The notes below the pieces were generated by a model. It was given only the letters and a program-made list of their open reading frames with translations. It did not search any database and had not been told where the DNA came from. From Parafrankia elaeagni (GTDB lineage Bacteria > Actinomycetota > Actinomycetes > Frankiales > Frankiaceae), in assembly GCF_000374165.1 (NCBI RefSeq), contig NZ_KB893694.1, positions 106,980-170,979 on the forward strand: DNA of 64,000 nucleotides, written 5' to 3'. The position numbers and the translations under genes were made by a program. Positions 20,238-32,407 of the stretch are shown in pieces (position 1 is the stretch's first letter; each line of letters starts with the position of its first letter).

Positions 20238-21871
20238 CCTCCTTGCCCCGATCCGTCCGTCTGTCTCCGGTCAGCTCAGGCGCCCCGGCCGCGCCGCTCG
20301 CCCTCGCCGGGCCGGTCGTCCTCGCCGCCGGCCGGCCGAGCGGGGCGGTGCTGAACCTGCTGCTCGCCGTCGGTCTGCTGCTGATGGCGGTTGCCGTCAT
20401 CGGCGCGATGCGGCGCGCCTGGCGCGACCGTGACCAGCAGCAGGAGGACGACCTGCCCGACCTGCCCGAGCCGCCGGAGGAGACGGGGAACGTCCTGGCC
20501 GCGCCGCTGCGCGGCCGGTACCTCGGCACGGTGGACGCCGGCCACTGGCGTGAGTGGATCACCGCCCGTGGGCTTGCCGGCAAGGACGGCGACTACATCG
20601 CCGTCTACGAGATGGGTGTGCGGGTCGACCGGGACGGGCAGCCGTTCTGGATTCCACGGGAGGCCGTGCGGGGGGCCCGGCTGGAACGCGGCCACGCCGG
20701 CAAGGTCGCAGCACCCAGCCGGCTGATCGTGGTGGCCTGGTCCTTTGAGGGCAGAGAGCTGGAGGCAGGCTTCCGCGGCGAGGACCGCGCCCGCCAGCCG
20801 AAGGTGGTTCGCTCCGTCCACGACCTCATCGGTCCGATGCCGACCGCGCCGATGTCCGGTGACATCACCTCGCCGCATGCCGTCCCTCGTCCGCGAGCCC
20901 GCCTGCGACCCCGCGTCCCGGGCCCGCCGAGGCCGGCCGCCCCGGCAGGGCGACCGGCTGACGGCGGTGCCGTCCCCTCCGGGGGGCCCGCGACCATGCC
21001 GATCCCGGTGAACGGGCGGCAGCCCCGGTGGCGCCGTGGCGACCCGCGTCCGGCGGGCATCCCGGTCGGCGGTCCGCACGGCGGGGCGCCCGCCGGCCCC
21101 ACGCCCGGTCTGGACGAGTCGGGCCTCCCGGTGCCGGCGGCTGCCTCCACCCACGAACTGGAGCAGACCACCGGCATTCGCCGGACGGGCTCGTTCGTGG
21201 TGAGCTCGCGCGGTGGGGAAGCCCGGAACACGGGGGCTCACGAGGTGGACCACCGTGGCACCGGAGCGCATGCCCCGGCGCCTTTCGTCACCGGCGCCTA
21301 CCCGACCGGCGCCTACCCGACCGGCGGCCACTCGACCGGCGGCCACCCGACGGGTGGCTACTCCACGGGCAGCCATCCGACAGCGGGGCATCAGACCGGC
21401 GGCTACCGCACCGAAGCCCACAGCACCGGCGCCCACAGCACCGGGGGCTACAGCACCGGGGGCTATGAGGCCGGCGCCCTCGAGGCAGGCTCGTACGGCA
21501 CCGGCTCGTACGGCACTGGTTCCTCCGGCAGCAACGGTCACGAGACCGGTGCACACCCCGCCGGCGGGTATCCCACCGGTGCCTACGGCACGGGTGCGTA
21601 CAGCACGGGTGCCCACGACACGGTCGGGCGGGGCGCCACGGTCCATGGTGGCGGGTCGCCGGGCACGGGTGCCTACGATGTGGCCGCGTTTCCGGAGCGG
21701 GAGGCCTATCCCGGGACGGCGGAGGCCGGGTACCAGGGTGATCCGGCGGTGTCCGGCGCGCATCACCCGTGGCCGGTGGTTCCGGTCGCAGGCCGGTCCC
21801 GCGACGAGGATGTGCACACGTTCGCCCTGCCACCCGGCGAGCGCGGACCGGGCTGGGAGGGGCGCCGATGA
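20234..21871 (+). CDS. PH-like membrane protein with long TGAY-type repeat tail
   Basis: 545 residues. Residues ~36-58 form one transmembrane helix (GAVLNLLLAVGLLLMAVAVIGAMRRAW). They are followed by a compact ~130-residue domain (GRYLGTVDAGHWREWITARGLAGKDGDYIAVYEMGVRVDRDGQPFWIPREAVRGARLERGHAGK) that matches the PH-like protein usually placed between pyrC and carA in Streptomyces. The remaining ~300 residues are disordered and include about 20 short repeats of the type TG[AG][YHS], roughly at nucleotides 21292-21670. No enzymatic motif is visible. The start overlaps pyrC (ATGA). Position in the pyr operon is conserved in actinobacteria, but a role in pyrimidine metabolism is unproven. Confidence 0.8.
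   Translation: MTSLPRSVRLSPVSSGAPAAPLALAGPVVLAAGRPSGAVLNLLLAVGLLLMAVAVIGAMRRAWRDRDQQQEDDLPDLPEPPEETGNVLAAPLRGRYLGTVDAGHWREWITARGLAGKDGDYIAVYEMGVRVDRDGQPFWIPREAVRGARLERGHAGKVAAPSRLIVVAWSFEGRELEAGFRGEDRARQPKVVRSVHDLIGPMPTAPMSGDITSPHAVPRPRARLRPRVPGPPRPAAPAGRPADGGAVPSGGPATMPIPVNGRQPRWRRGDPRPAGIPVGGPHGGAPAGPTPGLDESGLPVPAAASTHELEQTTGIRRTGSFVVSSRGGEARNTGAHEVDHRGTGAHAPAPFVTGAYPTGAYPTGGHSTGGHPTGGYSTGSHPTAGHQTGGYRTEAHSTGAHSTGGYSTGGYEAGALEAGSYGTGSYGTGSSGSNGHETGAHPAGGYPTGAYGTGAYSTGAHDTVGRGATVHGGGSPGTGAYDVAAFPEREAYPGTAEAGYQGDPAVSGAHHPWPVVPVAGRSRDEDVHTFALPPGERGPGWEGRR
21292..21670 (+). repeat. Degenerate 12-24-bp coding repeats (TG-A/G-Y/H)
   Basis: Imperfect tandem codons for PTGAY, PTGGH, STGAH, STGGY and similar recur through this stretch. 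Examples are TGAYPTGAYPTGG at the start and TGAYGTGAYSTGAH near the end. Spacing and codons vary and there are no identical spacers, so it is a protein repeat and not a CRISPR-type array. The aromatic or histidine residue every 5-6 positions resembles low-complexity sticker sequences. Confidence 0.75.
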
Positions 21872-22074
21872 CGGCACGACCCGGCCCGGGAGATCAGCGA
21901 CACCGTGAGGGCCGAGGGCGGCTCCGGGGCAGCGCGCTGCGCCCTGTCGGCGGCCACCGCCACGGCGGGCGAGACAACGGGCGAGACAGTGGGGCCGGGC
22001 CGATGGCCAGGCCCGGCAGGCACCTGGCGGACGGCCAGGCGGCAGGGATCATCAGGGTGGGAGTGGGCCGGTGA
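21868..22074 (+). CDS. Possible small ORF between the PH-like gene and carA
   Basis: 68 codons, starting with ATG that overlaps the upstream stop (ATGA) and ending with a stop that overlaps the carA GTG (GTGA). Its placement exactly bridges the two genes and would keep the operon translationally coupled. The product ([19 protein letters not shown]...IIRVGVGR) is basic, Gly/Arg-rich and has no domain. It may be a coupling ORF and not a functional protein, or chance; composition alone does not support it. Confidence 0.3.
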   Translation: MTARPGPGDQRHREGRGRLRGSALRPVGGHRHGGRDNGRDSGAGPMARPGRHLADGQAAGIIRVGVGR

Positions 22075-23257
22075 GCGGCTTGGACAGGCAGCCTGCGCCG
22101 CTGGAGCACGAGCGGCCGGGGCCGGGCGCGCCCCGGCGGGCGGTGCTCATGCTGGAGGACGGCAGGAGCTTCGCGGGTGAGGCGTTCGGGTCGGTCGGCG
22201 AGGCTTTCGGCGAGGCTGTCTTCTCAACCGGGATGACCGGCTACCAGGAGACGATCACCGATCCGTCGTACCACCGACAGATCGTGATCATGACGGCGCC
22301 GCACATCGGCAACACCGGTGTGAACGACACCGACTACGAGTCGGAGCGCATCCAGGTGTCCGGCTTCGTGGTGCGTGACCCGAGCCGGATCGCGTCGAAC
22401 TGGCGGGCCCAGCGCACCCTCGACGAGGAGCTGGAGAACGCCGGCGTCGTCGGCATCAGCGGGCTCGACACCCGTGCGCTCACCCGGCACCTGCGTGAGC
22501 GCGGGGCGATGCGGTGCGGGATCAGCAGCGCCGACACGGATCTGGACTCGTTGCTCGAGCGGGTGCAGGCGTCACCCGGCATGGTCGGTGCTGACCTGGC
22601 ACCCGAGGTCAGCACGGCCGAGCCGTATGTCGTCGAGGCGCGGTCCGGGCTGCCGGTCTACCGGGTCGCGGCGCTCGACCTGGGCATCAAGCGGAACACA
22701 CCGCTGTCCATGGCGGAGCTCGGCTGTGAGGTGCACGTACTGCCGGCCCGCAGCACCGCCGCGGACCTGCTGGCCCTCGCGCCGGACGGTGTCTTCCTCT
22801 CCAACGGGCCGGGCGACCCGGCGAGCGCCGACTACGCGGTGGAGACGCTGACCGGTGTGCTCGACGCGGGTGTCCCGGTCTTCGGGATCTGCTTCGGCAA
22901 CCAGGTGCTCGCCCGCACGCTGGGCTTCGAGACCTACAAGCTGACCTACGGGCACCGGGGCATCAACCAGCCGGTCGCCGACACCCGGTCCGGCCGGATC
23001 GCGGTGACCAGCCACAACCACGGCTTCGCGGTCCGCGCACCGCTGACCGGTCTCAGCGACACGCCCTACGGGCGGGTCGCGGTGAGCCATGTCGCTCTCA
23101 ACGACGACGTGGTCGAGGGGCTGACCTGCCTGGACGTACCGGCGTTCAGTGTCCAGTTCCATCCCGAGGCGGCGCCTGGCCCGCACGACGCCCAGGGACT
23201 GTTCGACCGGTTCTGTGGCCTGATGGCGGCCAACCGGCAGATGCGGGGGGACGGCTG

Positions 23258-23258
<1 letters not shown>
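22071..23258 (+). CDS. carA: Carbamoyl-phosphate synthase small chain (glutaminase)
   Basis: 395 residues; hydrolyses glutamine and passes ammonia to CarB. Small-chain N-domain: [41 protein letters not shown]. The class I glutaminase has nucleophile Cys 274 in [17 protein letters not shown], the actinobacterial variant of GICLGHQ. The His-Glu pair lies in [15 protein letters not shown]. The GTG start at 22071 gives ~25 extra residues before the conserved domain, and a later start is possible. It abuts carB with TGATG. Confidence 0.95.
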
Positions 23259-26581
<3,323 letters not shown>

Positions 26582-26594
26582 GGATGGCGTCCCG

Positions 26595-27521
26595 ATGACC
26601 GCGTCGACACCCGGCGGGCCGACACCCGGCGGGCCGACACCCGGCGGGCCGGCTGGGCTGCCTGCGGCGGCAGCGCAGCCCGCCACCGCCACCACTTCCG
26701 GGCTGCTGTCCGGCCCGGCGGAGCGCCCGTGGGTGCCGCCGGCCGGCCGGCCGGCGATCGCTGTCGCACTGGACGCCCCCGACGGTGCGACAGCGCTGCG
26801 GTGGGCACGCGCGGTCGCGCCGCACGCCGCCGTCCTGAAGATCGGGCTGGAACTGTTCCTCCGTGCGGGTGCCGCGGTGGTGACTGCGCTGCGTGACGAA
26901 GGACTGCTCGCGCCGGGTGGCCGCCCGGCCGTCGGAGTGCCCTCGAACCTGACATTTTCCCTCACTGACGGTGACGGGAACAGCAGGGTGGCGCCCGAGC
27001 TCTTCCTGGATCTCAAGCTCCACGACATCCCGGCGACGGTGGCCGGCGGGATGCGGTCGCTGGCCCTCCTCGGGCCCCGTTTCGTGACGGTGCACGCCGC
27101 CGGTGGTGCGGCGATGGTGCGTGCCGCCGTCGACGCGGCGCCCGAGGTTCACGTCACCGCGGTCACGGTTCTGACCTCTCTCGACGATCGCGCGCTCGCC
27201 GCGACCGGGCTGTCCGGGTCGCCGTCGGACGCCGTCCGCAGGCTCGCCGTGCTCGCTGTGGAGGCTGGCGCGAGGGCGATCGTCTGCAGCCCGAAAGAGG
27301 TCTCCATGGTCCGCGCAGAGCTCGGCGAAACTGTGACTCTCATCACACCTGGGGTGCGTCCAGGGGGTGCGGAGCGGGCCGATCAGGCCCGAGTCGCCAC
27401 CCCGGAACGGGCACTCTCGGACGGTTCGGATCTTCTCGTCATCGGTCGCCCGATCACCTCCGCGGCCGATCCGGCCGTGGCCGCCGCCACACTCGCCGCC
27501 AGGGTTACTCCACTCCGGTAG
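26595..27521 (+). CDS. pyrF: Orotidine 5'-phosphate decarboxylase, with N-terminal repeats and an insertion
   Basis: 308 residues, longer than the usual ~280. The first ~50 residues are disordered and contain GPTPG encoded by three perfect 15-bp copies (26606-26650). The barrel shows VALDAPD (Asp 60), VLKIGLELF (Lys 82) and catalytic FLDLKLHDIP (Lys 141, Asp 144), then VTVHAAGG, TVLTSL and ITPGVRPGG. Between Lys 82 and DLKLHD there is an extra ~25 residues (near 110-135) not usual for the family. pyrD, which often lies between carB and pyrF, is absent. Activity seems intact because all catalytic residues are present. Confidence 0.93.
   Translation: MTASTPGGPTPGGPTPGGPAGLPAAAAQPATATTSGLLSGPAERPWVPPAGRPAIAVALDAPDGATALRWARAVAPHAAVLKIGLELFLRAGAAVVTALRDEGLLAPGGRPAVGVPSNLTFSLTDGDGNSRVAPELFLDLKLHDIPATVAGGMRSLALLGPRFVTVHAAGGAAMVRAAVDAAPEVHVTAVTVLTSLDDRALAATGLSGSPSDAVRRLAVLAVEAGARAIVCSPKEVSMVRAELGETVTLITPGVRPGGAERADQARVATPERALSDGSDLLVIGRPITSAADPAVAAATLAARVTPLR
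26606..26650 (+). repeat. 15-bp tandem repeat, three perfect copies, in pyrF
   Basis: gacacccggcgggcc occurs at 26606-26620, 26621-26635 and 26636-26650, encoding GPTPG units in the non-conserved N-terminus of PyrF. The period is a multiple of three, so copy-number change would keep the frame. Confidence 0.9.
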
Positions 27522-27766
27522 GCCGTTGACCTGCGAAAACGCCAGTAGGTGCAGGTCCGGGGCACTCTTGGTGTCCGCGGGCCGGTACGGTGGGGCCGCC
27601 AAGGACCGAATGCGTCCGGCGCATGCGACGCAGGTCATTCATCCAGTCAAAGGCTGTGTCTTGTGGGGACAATGCTTCGTGACCCCGTGATGCGGCTCGG
27701 CTGGACCGAGGAGCCTCTTCCTCGCTAGTTTGCGCGGCGCGATCACCACATTGAGGAGGCGTACCC

Positions 27767-28087
27767 GTGACCCTGCCGCCCCTGACGCCCGAGCAGAGGG
27801 CCGCCGCCCTCGAGAAAGCTGCGCTGGCTCGTAAGCAGCGCGCCGAACTCAAGGAGCGGTTGAAGAAGGGGGAGATCAGTCTTGCCGCCGTTCTCGAGCT
27901 GGCGGATGGCGATGAGGTCGTCGGCAAGATGAAGGTTTCCGCGGTTCTGGAGTCGCTTCCCGGAGTGGGCCGTGTTCGGGCCCAGAAGATCCGGGAGCGA
28001 CTTGGTATCAGCCCGACCCGCCGTCTGCGCGGGCTCGGGGCCAAGCAGCGTGCCGCACTCCTGGAGGAGTTCGGTGCCGGAGCCTGA
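27767..28087 (+). CDS. mihF: Actinobacterial integration host factor (mIHF)
   Basis: 106 residues. The central helix-rich part LARKQRAELKERLKKGEISLAAVLE and the DNA-binding H2TH region VSAVLESLPGVGRVRAQKIRERLGISPTRRLRGLGAKQRAALLEEF match mIHF of mycobacteria and sIHF of Streptomyces. That protein binds and bends DNA, influences topoisomerase activity and is a nucleoid protein. The GTG start at 27767 has a strong GAGGAGG upstream. The gene sits between pyrF and gmk, the usual actinobacterial order. It is unrelated to enterobacterial IHF. Confidence 0.95.
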   Translation: MTLPPLTPEQRAAALEKAALARKQRAELKERLKKGEISLAAVLELADGDEVVGKMKVSAVLESLPGVGRVRAQKIRERLGISPTRRLRGLGAKQRAALLEEFGAGA

Positions 28088-28558
28088 GTGAGGCGGGAGC
28101 GTTACGTGACGCATAGCCGTTGCCGGGATCACCGGTAACGGCCCGTGACGGGAGTCGCCTGAAGGTGTTGATGCCGCGAGGTGTCGACACGTTCCGGTGC
28201 CGTGACCGTTCATTGCGTCGCCGAATCGCTTCGGTCACTCAATCGCCGGCCGGATGCGACAAGTTCACATCGAATGCTGGGACCAAAGTCCCGGGCATGC
28301 CGATGGCGAACTGCATCCGTTTGGCGCGCGGTCGGGCGTCCTCCGTCGGACGGCCGGCCGGGATCCCATTGGGGTCCCGCATACCACCCAGGTGAGTGCG
28401 GGAACCCGTAGTTAGATGGCATCTTGATGACGATCCTCCGTTGACTGACGGCGGGACCGGCACGGATGCCGCGGCGCGCGGGACCGGCCGCGGTCGGGGG
28501 GCAGGCGCGCCCACGGCCGGACCTGCGCGGCTCCGCTGACGGGCTCTAAGGTGTCGCA
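28088..28558. promoter_or_regulatory. Gene-free region between mihF and gmk, with hairpins and a possible gmk -10
   Basis: No gene is recognised. GTGACCG (28202-28208) and CGGTCAC (28232-28238) form a widely spaced inverted repeat. GGGAC-CAAA-GTCCC (28279-28292) and CGGGATCCC-ATT-GGGGTCCCG (28359-28379, one G-U pair) are short hairpins; the latter could be a terminator for mihF. TAAGGT at 28547-28552 ends 6 bases before the gmk ATG and could be a -10 element giving a leaderless transcript, though AAGG inside it could equally be a ribosome site. Confidence 0.45.
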
Positions 28559-29101
28559 ATGGGACTGACCGTGTTGTCGGGGCCGTCCGGCGTCGGAAAG
28601 GGAACGATCGTCGCGGCCGTCCGTCGACTCCACCCCGAGGTCTGGGTGTCTGTCAGCGTGACCACGCGGGCGCCGCGCCCGGGCGAGACCGACGGCGTCG
28701 AGTACCACTTCGTCGATGCCGAGGAGTTCGCCCACATGGTCAAGGTGGGCGACTTCGTCGAGCACGCGATGTTCGCCGGGCACGCCTACGGCACGCCCCG
28801 GGGGCCGCTGGAGGAACGGGTCGCAGCAGGCGCGCCCTGCCTGCTGGAGATCGAGCTGCAGGGCGCACGCCAGGTCCGTTCGTCCATGCCGCAGGCCAGA
28901 TTCGTCTTCCTGGCCCCGCCCACGTGGGACGAGCTTGTCCGCCGGCTCACCGGGCGGGGCACCGAGAGTGACGAGGTGATCCGGCGGCGCCTCGACCGGG
29001 CCCGGATCGAGCTGGCCGCCGAGACGGAGTTCGACGAGGTCATCGTCAATGACGATGTGACGGCCGCCGCGGCGAGGTTGGTACGCTTGATGACTGCGTG
29101 A
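28559..29101 (+). CDS. gmk: Guanylate kinase
   Basis: 180 residues; phosphorylates GMP to GDP. P-loop GPSGVGKG lies at 8-15, and the GMP-binding segment includes [30 protein letters not shown] with the conserved Arg and Tyr residues. [13 protein letters not shown] and the lid [21 protein letters not shown] follow. It is shorter than the usual ~200 residues because both ends are trimmed to the core; the longer N-terminus often seen in actinobacteria is missing, and no upstream in-frame start restores it. It is followed by rpoZ after 85 bases. Confidence 0.95.
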   Translation: MGLTVLSGPSGVGKGTIVAAVRRLHPEVWVSVSVTTRAPRPGETDGVEYHFVDAEEFAHMVKVGDFVEHAMFAGHAYGTPRGPLEERVAAGAPCLLEIELQGARQVRSSMPQARFVFLAPPTWDELVRRLTGRGTESDEVIRRRLDRARIELAAETEFDEVIVNDDVTAAAARLVRLMTA

Positions 29102-29186
29102 CCAGCAGGGCCCGGCCCGTGCCATCGGTACGGGCTGTTCATGGCGCGGCCGGCGCCGCGTCACCGCCCCACCCCGGAAGGACACC

Positions 29187-29471
29187 GTGTCCGGTACCGT
29201 CGCCCAGCCTGAGGGCATCACCAACCCGCCGATCGACGAGCTGCTCGAGGCCACCGACTCCAAGTACAGCCTCGTCATCTACGCAGCCAAGCGGGCGCGC
29301 CAGATCAACGCCTACTACTCCCAGCTGGGCGAGGGCCTCCTGGAGTACGTCGGCCCGCTGGTCGAGACGACGAGCGCCCAGGAGAAGCCGCTGTCGATCG
29401 CGCTCCGCGAGATCAACTCCGGTCTCCTCACCCACGAGACCATCACCGATCCGCTGCCCCCGGTCTCCTGA
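29187..29471 (+). CDS. rpoZ: RNA polymerase omega subunit
   Basis: 94 residues. Omega helps fold and hold the beta-prime subunit. Typical features: [47 protein letters not shown], where [15 protein letters not shown] is the family signature, and the C-terminal [15 protein letters not shown]. The GTG 29187 start is preceded by GGAAGGA. It lies in the conserved order gmk-rpoZ-coaBC-metK. Confidence 0.96.
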   Translation: MSGTVAQPEGITNPPIDELLEATDSKYSLVIYAAKRARQINAYYSQLGEGLLEYVGPLVETTSAQEKPLSIALREINSGLLTHETITDPLPPVS

Positions 29472-29542
29472 GCCGGCCGGCCCGCGGGTGTTTCGCGTGA
29501 CGCGCGGTGCCGGGGCTGCCGGGGCGCGGGCGGTCGCCCTCG

Positions 29543-30901
29543 ATGGGTGACGACGCGAGCGGCCCGGGCCCGGCGGCGCCACGTCCGGCGCCACGTCCGG
29601 CAGCACCACCGGTGGCGCAGGTGCCACCGGTGGCCGGGCCCGTCCGTCGGCCCCGGGTCGTCCTCGGGGTGTCGGGGGGCATCGCCTCGTACAAGGCCGT
29701 CGAGGTCCTGCGGCAGCTCACCGAGACCGGCCACCAGGTCCGGGTCGTGCCGACCGCGGCCGCGCTGCGGTTCGTCGGTGAGGTGACCTGGGCGGCGCTG
29801 TCGGGTCAGCCGGTGGCCACCGACCTGTTCACCGACGCGGAGGATGTGGCCCACGTCCGGATCGGCCGGGAGGCCGACCTCGTCCTGGTCGTGCCGGCCA
29901 CCGCGGACCTGATGGCCCGGGCCGCTGCCGGCCGCGCCGACGATCTGCTCACCGGCACCCTGCTCACCGCCACCTGCCCGGTGGTCTTCGCACCGGCCAT
30001 GCACACCGAGATGTGGCTGCATCCGGCGACCCGGGCGAACGTCGCGCTGCTGCGGGAGCGGGGCGCGGTCGTCGTGGAGCCGGCCGTCGGGCGGCTCACC
30101 GGCGCCGACTCCGGCCCGGGCCGGCTGCCCGAGCCCGTCGAGATCGCGGCGGTCGCCCGGGCGGTGCTGGCCCGGGGGAGCGAAGGAGTGCGGCCGGATC
30201 TCGCCGGCCGGCACGTGCTGGTCACCGCGGGCGGCACCCGCGAGTACCTCGACCCGGTCCGCTTCCTGGGCAACGCGTCCAGCGGGCGGCAGGGCTACGC
30301 GCTGGCCCGGGCCGCCGTGGCCCGCGGGGCCGCGGTCACCCTCGTCGCGGCCAACGTCGCGCTCCCGGACGTCGCGGGCGCGGCCATCCTGCGGGTGGGT
30401 TCCGCCGCCGAGCTCCGGGCCGCCGTGCACGAGCGGGCTCCCACCGCCGACGTGGTGATCATGGCGGCGGCGGTGGCGGACTTCCGGCCGGAGACGAAAC
30501 ATCAGTACAAGATCAAAAAAGAGTCCGGTGTCCCGGAGAGCATCCCGCTGGCCAGGAATCCCGATGTTCTCGCCGAGCTCGTCGGAAGCCGCCGGCCCGG
30601 CCAGGTGCTGGTGGGCTTCGCCGCCGAGACCGGCGGCCCCGACGCCGGGGTGCTGGACCTGGCCCGGGCGAAGCTGGCCCGCAAGCCGGTGGATCTGTTG
30701 GTGGTCAACCAGGTGGGCGCCGGGCTCGGGTTCGAGGTGGAGCAGAACAGCGCGGTGCTCCTCGACCGGGCGGGTGACGCCACCGAGATTCCGCTGATGA
30801 GCAAGGACCTCCTCGCGCACCGGGTACTCGACCAGGTGGCCGGCATCCTCGCAGCTCCCGGCCGAATGAGTGGTCCGGGCGGTGCATCGCGCACTGAGTG
30901 A
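29543..30901 (+). CDS. coaBC: Bifunctional CoaBC (phosphopantothenoylcysteine synthetase / decarboxylase)
   Basis: 452 residues; performs two steps of coenzyme A synthesis. The N-terminal flavin decarboxylase (CoaC) part shows VVLGVSGGIASYKAVEVLRQL, AHVRIGREADLVLVVPATADL and PAMHTEMW. The CoaB part begins at GRHVLVTAGGTREYLDPVRFLGNASSGRQGYALA and carries AAVADFRPETKHQYKIKKE, with the CTP-binding lysines. A disordered ~40-residue N-terminus rich in PRPAPRP precedes it. ATG 29543 is the likely start; an in-frame GTG at 29507 is also possible, and no clear ribosome site helps choose. Confidence 0.94.
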   Translation: MGDDASGPGPAAPRPAPRPAAPPVAQVPPVAGPVRRPRVVLGVSGGIASYKAVEVLRQLTETGHQVRVVPTAAALRFVGEVTWAALSGQPVATDLFTDAEDVAHVRIGREADLVLVVPATADLMARAAAGRADDLLTGTLLTATCPVVFAPAMHTEMWLHPATRANVALLRERGAVVVEPAVGRLTGADSGPGRLPEPVEIAAVARAVLARGSEGVRPDLAGRHVLVTAGGTREYLDPVRFLGNASSGRQGYALARAAVARGAAVTLVAANVALPDVAGAAILRVGSAAELRAAVHERAPTADVVIMAAAVADFRPETKHQYKIKKESGVPESIPLARNPDVLAELVGSRRPGQVLVGFAAETGGPDAGVLDLARAKLARKPVDLLVVNQVGAGLGFEVEQNSAVLLDRAGDATEIPLMSKDLLAHRVLDQVAGILAAPGRMSGPGGASRTE

Positions 30902-30952
30902 GGCTCGGTAAACTGCGTCGGTATCAGTCCTGATCTCCCAGGGGGTAGTCCA

Positions 30953-32146
30953 GTGGCGACGCGCCTTTTCACGTCCGAGTCCGTCACGGAGGGGCACCCG
31001 GACAAGATCGCTGACCAGATCAGCGATTCCATTCTCGATGCGATGCTCAAGGACGACCCGAAGAGCCGGGTCGCCGTGGAGACACTGATCACCACCGGCC
31101 AGGTGCACGTCGCCGGTGAGGTGACCACCAAGACCTACGTCGACATCGCCTCGGTGGTCCGGGAGCGGATCCTGGAGATCGGCTACGACTCCTCGAAGAA
31201 GGGCTTCGACGGCGCGTCCTGCGGCGTGAGCGTCTCCATCGGCGCCCAGTCGCCCGACATCGCCCAGGGTGTCGACACGGCGCACGAGGCCCGCGTCGAG
31301 GGCACCGAGGACGACCTCGACCGCCAGGGCGCCGGTGACCAGGGCCTGATGTTCGGTTTCGCCTGTGACGAGACCCCGGAACTGATGCCGCTGCCGATCG
31401 CGCTGGCGCACCGCCTCGCCCGTCGGCTGTCCGCCGTCCGCAAGGACGGGCAGGTCGGCTACCTGCGGCCGGACGGCAAGACCCAGGTCACCATCGAGTA
31501 CGACGACGGCAAGCCGGTCCGGCTCGACACCGTCGTGGTCTCCTCGCAGCACGCGGCCGACATCGACCTCGACACGCTGCTCGCGCCCGACGTGGCCGAG
31601 TACGTCGTCGAGCCCGAGCTGGCTCTGCTCGAGATCTCCACCGAGGGCCGCCGCCTGCTGGTGAACCCGACCGGCCGGTTCGAGATCGGTGGCCCGATGG
31701 GTGACGCCGGCCTCACCGGGCGCAAGATCATCGTCGACACCTACGGCGGCTACGCCCGGCACGGCGGCGGCGCCTTCTCCGGCAAGGACCCGTCCAAGGT
31801 CGACCGCTCGGCCGCCTACGCGATGCGCTGGGTCGCGAAGAACGTCGTGGCCGCTGGCCTGGCCAGCCGGTGTGAGGTGCAGGTCGCCTACGCGATCGGG
31901 AAGGCGCACCCGGTGGGCCTCTTCGTGGAGACCTTCGGGACGGGCACGGTGCCCGACGCCCAGATCCAGGACGCCGTGACCCAGGTCTTCGACCTCCGTC
32001 CGGCCGCGATCGTGCGCGACCTCGACCTGCTGCGCCCGATCTACGCGCAGACGGCGGCGTACGGGCACTTCGGCCGTCCCGAGCTCGACTTCACCTGGGA
32101 GTCCACCTCCCGCGCGGATTCCCTCGCGGCGGCTGTCCGGGGCTGA
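30953..32146 (+). CDS. metK: S-adenosylmethionine synthetase
   Basis: 397 residues, the normal size. Starts with [25 protein letters not shown], where the catalytic His is in EGHPDK. Then [11 protein letters not shown], the hexapeptide-containing [16 protein letters not shown], and the Gly-rich loop [19 protein letters not shown] are present. GTG 30953 is the start, after the ribosome site CAGGGGG. A TAAACT hexamer at 30909-30914 in the 51-base gap might be a -10 of a separate promoter. Two strong hairpins follow the gene. Confidence 0.98.
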   Translation: MATRLFTSESVTEGHPDKIADQISDSILDAMLKDDPKSRVAVETLITTGQVHVAGEVTTKTYVDIASVVRERILEIGYDSSKKGFDGASCGVSVSIGAQSPDIAQGVDTAHEARVEGTEDDLDRQGAGDQGLMFGFACDETPELMPLPIALAHRLARRLSAVRKDGQVGYLRPDGKTQVTIEYDDGKPVRLDTVVVSSQHAADIDLDTLLAPDVAEYVVEPELALLEISTEGRRLLVNPTGRFEIGGPMGDAGLTGRKIIVDTYGGYARHGGGAFSGKDPSKVDRSAAYAMRWVAKNVVAAGLASRCEVQVAYAIGKAHPVGLFVETFGTGTVPDAQIQDAVTQVFDLRPAAIVRDLDLLRPIYAQTAAYGHFGRPELDFTWESTSRADSLAAAVRG

Positions 32147-32169
32147 GCCCGGCACCACCCGTCGCACGT

Positions 32170-32206
32170 CCCCCCGGGGCCGGCTGCCCGAGCCAGCCCC
32201 GGGGGG
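32170..32206 (+). terminator. First hairpin after metK
   Basis: CCCCCCGG (32170-32177) pairs with CCGGGGGG (32199-32206), and GGCTG (32182-32186) pairs with CAGCC (32194-32198), leaving a small bulge on the left side and a short loop. It starts 24 bases after the metK stop. Very GC-rich, with no T-run. Likely transcription terminator or mRNA end-stabiliser. Confidence 0.65.
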
Positions 32207-32216
32207 AGCGACACAC

Positions 32217-32290
32217 CAGCGGTCGCTCTGCCATCCCGGACAGCACACGAGACGCCTCGCATCCTGTCCGGGATGGCAGAGCGACCGCTG
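32217..32290. terminator. Perfect 27-bp inverted repeat after metK
   Basis: Arms at 32217-32243 and 32264-32290 are exact reverse complements. The 20-base loop itself contains CGAG-ACGC-CTCG, a nested hairpin. It lies 11 bases after the first hairpin and about 115 bases before priA. A perfect 27-bp stem is longer than a terminator needs, so a structured RNA or a recognition element remains possible. No T-run follows. Confidence 0.75.
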
Positions 32291-32407
32291 TCGTTGTGAC
32301 GTCGGGCGGAGACGGCCGGCGATGCTCCGTGGCCGTTCGGTGATCCGCCGCGAGGCGGGGCGCCACCGCGAGGCGGAACGGACGGCGGCGGCTGGTACGA
32401 ATGCGGC

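Noticed and set aside
21292-21670. Regular short repeats that at first look like a CRISPR array
   Set aside because: Units are 12-24 bases, imperfect, in frame, with no constant-length unique spacers and no cas genes nearby.
30902-30952. SAM riboswitch before metK
   Set aside because: Only 51 bases separate coaBC and metK, and no SAM-I/II/IV core sequence is present.
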